NCBI RefSeq assembly: GCF_963678975.1
Contig: NC_089275.1
Location: forward strand, 36,742,819 to 36,806,818
DNA from: Dysidea avara
Lineage: Eukaryota; Porifera; Demospongiae; Dictyoceratida; Dysideidae
Direction of reading: 5' to 3'
Length of the DNA: 64,000 nucleotides
Numbering within the stretch: the stretch's first letter is position 1; the number at the start of each line of letters is the position of its first letter. Position numbers and translations under genes: made by a program. This document shows, piece by piece, positions 51,017-58,753 of this stretch. Under the pieces are notes generated by a model. The model did not search any database and had not been told where the DNA came from. It worked only from the letters and a program-made list of their open reading frames with translations.

Positions 51017-51589
51017 GTGTGGAAACTGCAGCTGAAACTAAAATGTGATTCGCTGCATTGCCCAACTGTATTCGCCCAGAGGCAGCAAACCACTTACAAC
51101 TTAAATTCACTGACAGCATTTGAGAAACAACTAAGGGAACATTTTCCATATTCTGGAGAAAGGATGCGAGGATACTGTGGTGCAGATTTTCAGCAATGTC
51201 CTCCTGCTAATGCACCATCAGCAGTTACTGATAGACAAGATGTAGAAAATCCTGAGAAGAGAATTACACTTTATGAATGCAGAGGAAAGTATATTGTACA
51301 GAGTAGCCATTTTACAGCCAAATCAGTCTGGGTATTACCATTTGATATCAGCAACATTAAAGCCAGTGAATTGAATATGCCAACAAATATATCAGTGTAT
51401 GGTACAGCCTACCAACTGGCAGGATACTCGATTCACCATAGAAATCATTTTACATCAGTGGTATACTTGAAGAGCAAAATGTATTATTATGATGGAATGA
51501 ATTCCCAAGACAAACGATTACTTCCCTTTAATGAAAGAAGCTATCCTAAAAGATCCATGGGATCTTATGCATACTATTTAGTAAACTAA
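51017..51589 (+). CDS. Peptidase-like ORF in transposon, truncated
   Basis: A 190-codon frame overlapping the end of the transposase-like frame by 19 bp. YQLAGYSIHHRNHFTSVVY followed by SKMYYYDGMN resembles the His and Asp half of Ulp1/USP-type cysteine peptidases, which several large eukaryotic transposons encode. The Cys-box half is not evident, though CGADFQQCPPANAPS is a possible Cys-rich segment. The stop codon TAA (51,587-51,589) lies exactly where the palindromic element at 51,588 begins, so the insertion probably truncates the C-terminus. It may be the continuation of the upstream gene after a frameshift. Confidence 0.4.
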   Translation: MWKLQLKLKCDSLHCPTVFAQRQQTTYNLNSLTAFEKQLREHFPYSGERMRGYCGADFQQCPPANAPSAVTDRQDVENPEKRITLYECRGKYIVQSSHFTAKSVWVLPFDISNIKASELNMPTNISVYGTAYQLAGYSIHHRNHFTSVVYLKSKMYYYDGMNSQDKRLLPFNERSYPKRSMGSYAYYLVN

Positions 51590-52065
51590 TACCATACCTG
51601 ATTCAGTGCCCATACAAAAGTCTCAATAGTAGCAGTGAAATTTATCCCGTATTTCACTGGTAGCAGTGAAAAAGTTGTAATTGCAATTTCATTGGCTAGA
51701 ATTTATGTTAACAATTAGTGTTGACACGTGTTTAGTACATAGTGACAAATTGCGTACATGGCAACGCTAATGCACAGCATGCGTATGCAGCGAGTATGGT
51801 ATTAACTGGGAATAGCATGGGTAGCAGTGAAATTTGGGATAAATACCACTCTTGTTGTATTGGAAATGGTAAATTTCACTCGGCTTCGCCTCGTGAAATT
51901 TATCCCCATTTCCAATACAACACTCGTGATATTTATCCCAAATTTCACTGCTACCCATGCTATTACTAGTACTAATTGAGCTATTAGCTGAACAAGGTAT
52001 TGTATTATTACAAATGAAGTAGCAATATAATATAATTATATATATATATATATATATGTATATGT

Positions 52066-52222
52066 TATACTACAGATATCATGGTATTCGAAATATATAC
52101 CAAAAGATATACAAACTTAGAAAAGATGTTATAGTGCGAGGCGAAGCCTCGCACTATGGCACCCTTTCCTAAATATGTATATCTTTTGGTATATATTTCG
52201 AATACCATGATATCTGTAGTAT
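52066..52222. repeat. Inner palindrome with GC-rich tip
   Basis: TATACTACAGATATCATGG and TTCGAAATATATACCAAAAG on the left pair with their inverses on the right. The tip GTGCGAGGCGAAGCCTCGCA forms a stable GC-rich hairpin. Confidence 0.85.
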
Positions 52223-52399
52223 AATATGTTAATACAACATCTCGTCTCCCACTTGGAAGCAGTAACAGCAATTTCTCAAATTTTTACACCATTATTAGTA
52301 CTGGTAAGTAATTCCTTGTGATTAGCATGCTGAAGGAGTATGCACATGTGTTGCAGCCTGCAATCTTCTTGAAAATTGGTCCAACAATCCGTAGCAACT

Positions 52400-52547
52400 G
52401 TTGCTAGGCAACAAAATGTAAACCTGACCTAGTTACATGCTTTTTGGTGGTTGCTTAGCAACCGTTGCTATGGTGTCAAAATAATTTCTAAAATCAGTAG
52501 TGTTACCTAGCAACGGTTGCTAGGCAACGGTGTTGTTGCTAGGTAAC
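52400..52547. promoter_or_regulatory. Cluster of five RFX (X-box) like palindromes
   Basis: GTTGCTAGGCAAC at 52,400 and 52,516, GTTGCTTAGCAAC at 52,450, GTTACCTAGCAAC at 52,502 and GTTGCTAGGTAAC at 52,535. Each is a 13-bp palindrome matching RFX half-sites (GTTRCC and GGYAAC type). It lies inside a foldback element, so a regulatory role is inference. Confidence 0.6.
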
Positions 52548-53112
52548 AGGTATTGGTTACTATGGTACCATCAGTTGTCAAGTCGGACATGCCTAACTGG
52601 TAAAACAACTAAACACTATCAAAAAATTTTAGCCAATCAGATGCGTATATCAAATGTACAAGTGATATACTGATTCTATTGGCTAGTTTGCTGTAGTATA
52701 TCAAAAATATACCACAAGCTGCTATTGGAGTTTTTGTACAGGACACGATATTGATGTTGTATTAGTACTAGTAATAGCATGGGTAGCAGTGAAATTTGGG
52801 ATAAATATCACGAGTGTTGTATTGGAAATTTACCATTTCCAATACAACAAGAGTGGTATTTATCCCAAATTTCACTGCTACCCATGCTATTCCCAGTTAA
52901 TACCATACTCGCTGCATATGCGCATGCCGTGCATTAGCGTTGCTATGTACGCAATTTGTCACTATGTACTAAACATGTGTCAACACTAATTGTTAACATA
53001 AATTCTAGCCAATGAAATTGCAATTACAACTTTTTCACTGCTACCAGTGAAATACGGGATAAATTTCACTGCTACCATTGAGACTTTTGTATGGGTAGTG
53101 AAACAGGTATGG

Positions 53113-53116
<4 letters not shown>

Positions 53117-53156
<40 letters not shown>

Positions 53157-53185
53157 TATATACACACACACATATATATAGGGAG
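53117..53185. repeat. (TA)n / (CA)n microsatellite
   Basis: An AT dinucleotide run at 53,117-53,162 followed by ACACACACACATATATATA, directly outside the right end of the foldback element. Confidence 0.9.
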
Positions 53186-53589
53186 TGGTCAAGATGCTAT
53201 GTATAATATGCAGTGTATAATGTCACCGTACAACTAAAAAAATTCTTATTATTATGAATTTGATTATTGACTAGACCGGTTCATACAAGACTATTGCGCA
53301 GTTTTGTAAATGCTAAAAGTAGCTAGTATCAGGAAGCTAATTTTATAACTGCAAGAAATCCTATGATACCAGGAGAGGCCATGTAAGTGAAATTGTAGAA
53401 ATCATTTGGTGGGGATTTTGCTCCTGTTTTGTAGGACTATACTTTGACTGTATACAACTAGACAAACAGGATAGATTGTATTGACTCACCAAAACTTCCA
53501 GGGAAAGAGTAGAAAACTAAATGCCTATTATAAGTACAACCCAACATAAGCTTAGCAACACACAAACTATAAAATTTAAGCATACAGAT

Positions 53590-53970
53590 GCTCCTGGTTT
53601 TGTGGGGTTTTACACCAGATAGGGCTTTGACAGTTGCTCCTAGCTTTGAGGAGTTTCGCTCAGCATTTTCCCTGAATGATTGGCCTTGTTTCAAGTCGCT
53701 CCTGGTTTTGTAGGGTTTCCTTTTCCTTAGCTCCTGGTTTTATATGGCTTCGCGATTCCTCTCAATTTCGTGAAGCTTTGCTCCTGCGTAAATTTCTATT
53801 TCTTTTTCCCACTATTAGCTAAAAGCGATTTCAAGAACTTGTCACTCTTGTAATTTAAAAGCAGATTTTGCAGTCCTCGTTCAATTTTGTGAAATCCGTG
53901 AAATCTTTGGAATTTTGTTCAAGATTTTGAAATCCGTACTCCTTTTTTATGAGTTAGTGACCCCTCGGTT
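53590..53970 (-). repeat. Right subterminal repeats of large transposon
   Basis: Repeated GCTCCTGGTTTTGTAGGG variants and GTGAAATCCGTGAAATC, inverse to the left subterminal array, ending with GAGTTAGTGACCCCTCGGTT, which pairs with 45,762-45,785. Confidence 0.7.
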
Positions 53971-54149
53971 ACCCCACCTAGTGTCGCCATGTATGCCTCG
54001 ATGTATGCCCATATTGTGTAAACACGCATTTCCGAAAAGTGTTCTGCGGGTTTAAGGGTTTTAATTGTGGTAACAACTGAATTCATACAAGTAACTAATG
54101 TGTCAATTTCTTGCCTACCTTTATATGGGCTAGCTAAACGTTATTGGTA

Positions 54150-54215
54150 GCAATATAAGATAGCACAAAGTGCTGTACAGCCTTAATACTGAAATAAATG
54201 AAATATAAATAAATG
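54150..54215 (+). repeat. SINE-like 3' tail, second family
   Basis: GCACAAAGTGCTGTACAGCC followed by TTAATACTGAAATAAATGAA matches the inverse of 8,880-8,975. Confidence 0.5.
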
Positions 54216-54244
54216 CAACCTTCCCTTCAGTGCTATTCATAAAT

Positions 54245-54493
54245 GTGACTGGGCCTGCAAAAATAGGGCATGTGGGCACATTAAAATTACCTACTTTTTC
54301 AAACTTTGATGTGTGATAACTTCGTATTCTATTATTGTTTGGCCATGAAATGTTCAGCACTTATTAAGCATTTAGTTGGCTTTACAATATAAGTTACAGA
54401 ATGAAACTATTTTATCCCACTACTGAGATATGGGAAGTTATGTGGTGTGGTGTAGTTTGTGCCCACGTGCCCTATTATCGCAGGCCCAGTCAC
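54245..54493. mobile_element. GTGACC-type MITE, variant C, 249 bp
   Basis: Starts GTGACTGGGCCTGCAAAAAT and ends GCAGGCCCAGTCAC. The inner TIRs include AGGGCATGTGGGCAC and its inverse GTGCCCACGTGCCCT. Same length as the copies at 20,648 and 26,778 despite different TIR interiors. Confidence 0.8.
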
Positions 54494-54499
54494 ATTTAA

Positions 54500-55825
54500 T
54501 TTTAAAAACATTAGCTAGCTAGTTAACAAAAGCAACTTGGTAGTGGGCAAACATTAGCTAGTTAACAAAAGCAACTTGGTAGTGGGCTTAAAAATCGAAG
54601 AGGGTACAAGGAGTACCCACTTCTTCAGCCATGTCCTTAAAGTTATATTAACAATATCAAGATACTGTATTAGAACAATCTAAACTGTCATAAAACAGTC
54701 ATCTCTTACCATCATGCAATTAGCTTATATCCCCTTTATCACCCTAAATGTTCCCATTACATGCATGGTAAACAAAGTTGTGAGTATTTCTTATCCAAAA
54801 GATATATAAGCATAAGCATAATATTATGTCAAAACTGTTCAGAATACATCACCAACCAAATGCAACAAGATGCTATAGTTATGCATAAGAATTACTGAAC
54901 ATAAAAATGTAGAGTTATAAGTGTCTGGGGTTGTCCCTGAATCTGCTTAGTACTTAAGCTAGGCACGCAAACTTGATCATTTTTTTCATCCACAAAATAT
55001 GGAATTTGGATGCTGGCGGGAGGTCAATTTTTGTTATTCATTTTGAAAGAAAATGCTCCAAACCACAACAATAACAATCTATCTGTAACTGTAAATTAAA
55101 GGTTAACTAATGCCTTCTTAAAAGTGATATTCACACTATACTCTTTTACTGAGCTGCTAGGTACATTTCTTGTGCTGTAAAGTGAAAGCCCGTATCTGAG
55201 CACGATACATGGACACAAGACTAATATCAGCATTTGAGGAGGCCAGGTAAAAGTGATGTGCATGGGTCAGGATGAGAAAACAATTAAACAAGTTTGCCCG
55301 GCATTACGCTATAAATTCAAAGCCATAACTCCACCCATATTATTAGACTCATCAAGTGATGATATACTCTCATTATTGGTGATAAACCTTGAATCCAACA
55401 TGGGTCTACAGATTGCAAACAAAAAAAGAAAATAAATTAAACATTATTTTTCTTAATTATTCATCATCATTCACCTTCTCTTTTTCTCTTTGTGTAAATT
55501 TTTTTAACACATTGTCCATCAGTGATGATCTATGTTAACATCATTATGAAATGGTTGTATATCTACAGCGAAAGATAGACAGCACATAAAACTTTCATCT
55601 GTCTTTCAGTTAGCCACCGCAGAATCTGACTGACCTCAAATATGCAGTTACACATATAAACACACAAAATCATCATCACTACTCGTTGTATGAAATGATT
55701 CCCTAGTGCTGTTTACTTCTTGTGTGTGTGTGTGTGCATGCAGAATAAGCCAATCTTATGCTAGGTAGAGAAAAAAAACTTAACCACATGTAAAGTCTGT
55801 AATGTGAAAGCTATAACCTTTGAGA
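54500..55825. other. No gene recognised
   Basis: A short direct repeat (ACATTAGCTAGTTAACAAAAG twice near 54,510-54,570) and a (GT)n tract near 55,720. A 60-codon frame at 55,253-55,435 has no motif. Confidence 0.45.
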
Positions 55826-56090
55826 CTGTACCAGTCTTAACAGGTTCATTAGCAACTGTACTGCAGCCCCATAGGAAATCCCAAATTATAGAATTCTTAA
55901 TTGCACAATTCAGGATTGGAGATTATAACTAGGTTAGTGTTTAGTAAAGATCTGACCATTGCATTGTTTACTTTCATTCCATTGTTTAGGTTAACTGACA
56001 GTTACAAGGGCTCTATAATTTGGGATTTTCTATAGGGCTGCAGTACAGTTGGTAACTAATCTGTTAACAATGGTGCAGTCAAAGGTTAGC
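55826..56090. repeat. Small palindrome at outer side of inverted repeat
   Basis: TTAGCAACTGTACTGCAGCC and AGGAAATCCCAAATTATAGA at 55,850-55,895 pair with TCTATAATTTGGGATTTTCT and GGGCTGCAGTACAGTTGG at 56,010-56,055. Confidence 0.75.
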
Positions 56091-56317
56091 TTTGACATTA
56101 TGGGCTTTACCATGTGGGTTTTTTCTTTTGTCATCTTTCTGGTCAACAAATATATAATTATACCAACATCAAATGGCTTAGATCAGCCTGCACTAACACA
56201 CTCACAAGTACACTATATGGAAGAACCAGGGGAATCATGCCTTAAATTTGTAATGACACTTCAGACTGCTCTTATCAATGTTGTCTTAGGTCGCCGACTG
56301 ACTACCTGAAAATGGAC

Positions 56318-56775
56318 TAGAGCGTTGGCCTAGTAATCAAAAGGTTTCAGTTTCAATGCCGGGTAAGGCCCAATTATTTTGGTGATGTTGTTGCTTCCTT
56401 GAGCAAGAAGCTTTACTCACATTGCTCCAGTATACCCAGCTGTTAAATAGGAGCCTTGTGACCTGGTGTCAACTGGGCAAGCAGCAGCTGTAACATCAAT
56501 GGGTACCTGCATGGTGTTTACTGGGGAAGCAAATGCCAACTGTCCATGACTCACATAACAGGTGAAGGCTCAGGTGGGACTTTGTGTGCTCACACCCTCA
56601 CCTGTGAGGCATGGTACAGCTTTCTGTGGGTTACTAGTCATACCCCAGGAAGATTTTCCAGCGCCGTCTCTAGTGCCTGAGTAGCGCACAGGTGTCCCAT
56701 TGCTAGTCACTGGGTAGGCATGATTGTGGCAACATGGCAGCCAAAGGCTTTGCTATTTATTTATTTTTATTTTTT
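56318..56775 (+). repeat. tRNA-related SINE with conserved central domain
   Basis: The head TAGAGCGTTGGCCTAGTAAT resembles a pol III A box and CAGTTTCAATGCCGGG a degenerate B box. The body includes TTCCTTGAGCAAGAAGCTTT followed by ACTCACATTGCTCCAGT. I recall similar blocks as the shared central domain of broadly distributed animal SINEs. The tail is (TTTA)n. It sits exactly at the inner end of the left inverted arm. Confidence 0.6.
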
Positions 56776-56819
56776 GATTTGTGTGTGTGTGTGTGTTTTA
56801 TACAATATCAAAGCTACAA

Positions 56820-57070
56820 AAGACATGGATATGCATGGGTATTTCATGAATTTCTAAACCAACAGTGTAAATGGGCCATGAAAATTTACTTATCCCGTAG
56901 AATGGAATTTTCATGGTTTTATATAAACATTTTTTCATGGGCATTTCATAGCAATTGCCATGGGCCATGCCATGAAACTGTCATGATTTCCATTGCACAT
57001 TTCCGTGGGTCATTTAGAAATTCATGGAATAACCATGCTTATTCCATGGCCAGTTTCTCTGGTAGTGAAA
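56820..57070. repeat. CATGAAAT-rich palindromic tract
   Basis: Many alternating CCATGAAA and TTTCATGG units with an inverted overall layout, ending TTTCTCTGGTAGT. Related to 29,178-29,330, which begins ACTACCAGAGAAG. Confidence 0.55.
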
Positions 57071-57679
57071 ACGGTTTGACAGCAGACAATTAAGCTATAG
57101 CTACTTAACAGGTCTGTTCATAATTTTATGATGCAGCTTGAAATGCACACTGCTAGACATGGGCGTATTATCTTTTAGGTGGTAGCTGTCCATTTTCAGG
57201 TAGCCAGTAGGCGACCTCAGTTAGCCCAGTGACATTGATAAGAGCAGCCTGAAGTGTCATTACCAACTTAAGGCACGATTCCCCTGATTTTTACATATAG
57301 TGTACTTGTGAGTGTGTTAGTACAGGCTGATCTAAGCCATTTGATATTGGTATAATTATACATTTGCTGACCAGAAAGATGACAAAAGAAAAACCCACAT
57401 GGTAAAGCCCATAAAGTCAAAGCTAACCTTTGACTGCACCAGTGTTAACAGATTCATTAGCAACTGTACTGCAGCCCTATAGGAAATCCCAAATTATAGA
57501 GCCCTTGTAACTGTCAGTTAACCTAAACAATGGAATGAAAGATAATAACAGAGTGCTTTATTTTCTTTAATTAAATGCCGACTTGCCCAGCTATCATCTC
57601 CAGCCCAGAATTGTAAAGGGATATATATTTTTTTGTTAGGCAATGCATAAAACCCCAACAACAGCAAATAGCTTGTCAC

Positions 57680-57680
<1 letters not shown>

Positions 57681-57752
<72 letters not shown>
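57681..57752 (+). repeat. (CA)n microsatellite
   Basis: About 36 uninterrupted CA repeats. A minus-strand frame through it (poly Val-Cys) is an artefact. Confidence 0.98.
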
Positions 57753-57755
<3 letters not shown>

Positions 57756-57759
57756 TCAA

Positions 57760-58750
57760 GCGTGTTGATCGATCCCGACCCTACAAAGGCCACTTAATTT
57801 AGGAGATGATAGCTGAACCCACAAACACTCACAACTGAGCCCACAAACATTCAATATTCATCTTCTGAGTGTTTTCAAAGCCAGCTCTTATAGCTTAATG
57901 TTTAGGGTGCAGTTCCATGCAGGTTGGGGTTGCTTCACTACCATGTACTGCAAGGCGCAATACAAACAGTGGTATAGATTTCCACACATGCCATTATCTT
58001 CGTAAGTGTATTCAGTGTGCCTTGCAGTACACTGTATTTGCAGACCTAGTCTCTTAGTGCCCAACTTTAAAGGTGTGGGAAAACTCAATGCAGTAAGATG
58101 CACACTGGAATGTAACCAGTGACCTCACACCAACATATACTTATTATCGATTGTAAATATGTGAAGAATACTAAGAAGGTGAAGAGCCTGTGAATGACTT
58201 AAAAGCCTGTAAAGCATCTTGTTCTTCAACTTAATGCCTATTATCATCTTGTTCTTCAACATCTTGTTCTTCAACTTAACACTTCTCTTGTGCCAGAAAG
58301 CAAATTCTACTCTGGTACAGCCGCTGGACCACGGTGGTTTGTTGGCATATGGAAGTCACTGGCTATATTCTAGTTCTCGGACAATCAATTTAAGAACTCT
58401 GGAACAATGTATTTCACTGTAAACAAGTGACAAACACATAGAATTATTCATATTGGTTGGCATCAATATTATCATCTATTTGGCATGAAGCAATTTGATC
58501 GGTGGCACTCAAATTCGAGTGATGTTTTTGTTTTTTTTTACATTGAGTTTCCCCAGACCTTTTTTTCAGAGTAGGAACTCAATCGATATGCACTGTGAAG
58601 GTGAAAGGTGGTCTGGCCATGTGAGACTAAGTGATGTCACCATTTACATGCATAAGACAAACCTTAAAAATGAAAAGCATTGTAATGAAACATGCCTGTC
58701 CAAATTTGTCTTCCGAATTCAGCATAGATATGACGGCATTAAGTTTTCCT
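57760..58750. other. Repeat fragments, no gene
   Basis: A short CATCTTGTTCTTCAACTTAA tandem at 58,215-58,280, and a fragment GGTGGTCTGGCCATGTGAGA near 58,607 that matches the right end of the foldback element at 3,057-3,636. Short frames are not supported. Confidence 0.5.
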
Positions 58751-58753
58751 TAC

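Larger units (their letters stand above)
46696..51035 (+). pseudogene. Transposase-like multi-exon gene, mostly intact
   Basis: Exon 1 (46,696-46,813) joins 48,116 in phase 1 as CLLATG-YVDREAIELM. Exon 2 runs to 48,728 (AG|GTGTTT) and exon 3 starts at 48,877 (TTGCAG|T). The main frame 49,051-50,799 (582 codons) carries SEDATRI (Asp166), FSSDGDSRLL (Asp276), SQDTVHLGAKLKARL and SQPCEQLFRAARSMSS (Glu505). This is a plausible RNase-H-type DDE triad with a long insertion before the Glu. The tail continues in another frame (FPRREQHRRKHG, 50,703-51,035). I recall related uncharacterised proteins in cnidarians and molluscs. Lesions: TAA at 48,415-48,417 inside exon 2, a frame change near 49,000-49,050 (or a missed intron), and another near 50,670-50,690. 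A Cys-rich segment (VRCLRCSKKTKTRL) in exon 2 may bind zinc. Confidence 0.65.
51588..53116. mobile_element. 1.5-kb foldback element nested in transposon
   Basis: The left end AATACCATACCTG and the right end CAGGTATGGTATT are inverted. Arms of about 390 and 350 bp share AATTGCAATTTCATTGGCTA, GTTAACAATTAGTGTTGACA and GTAGCAGTGAAATTTGGGAT. Inside each arm is a second hairpin based on GTGTTGTATTGGAAAT. The centre (about 51,980-52,765) contains a further palindrome and a cluster of RFX-like sites. Confidence 0.85.
45241..54058 (+). mobile_element. Probable large DNA transposon, about 8.8 kb
   Basis: CCCTTAAACCC at 45,241 is inverted as GGGTTTAAGGG ending at 54,058. TTAA abuts the left end (45,237-45,240) and TTAA occurs two bases beyond the right end (54,061-54,064). 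Further in, CGAGGGGTCACCAACT (45,769) is inverted as AGTTAGTGACCCCTCGG (53,952). Both ends carry arrays of AACCAGGAGC-type repeats in opposite orientation. The interior holds the multi-exon gene at 46.7-51.0 kb, a peptidase-like frame and a nested palindromic element. TTAA with CCC ends recalls piggyBac, but the protein does not look like piggyBac. The exact ends are uncertain. Confidence 0.5.
55965..57548. mobile_element. Element with 350-bp terminal inverted arms
   Basis: The left arm 55,965-56,319 pairs with 57,188-57,548. Matched blocks include ACCTGAAAATGGAC with GTCCATTTTCAGGT, plus AACCTTTGACTGCACCA and TAGATCAGCCTG with their inverses. The interior (about 870 bp) holds a SINE and a CATGAAAT-rich segment but no transposase. 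Confidence 0.75.

Noticed and set aside
51000-51045. A 37-nt intron joining the transposase-like tail to the peptidase-like frame
   Set aside because: GTAACA to ACTGCAG would join out of frame and hit TGA at once. A frameshift is more likely.
51742-52989. Frames of 60-76 codons in opposite orientation with similar peptides
   Set aside because: They are mirror translations of the foldback element arms.
45237-54064. Assignment of the large element to piggyBac
   Set aside because: TTAA and CCC ends fit, but the right TTAA is two bases off and the protein shows none of the piggyBac transposase blocks I would expect. Left unassigned.
57518-57793. 91-codon frame with a poly Val-Cys tract
   Set aside because: It is a translation of the (CA)n microsatellite.
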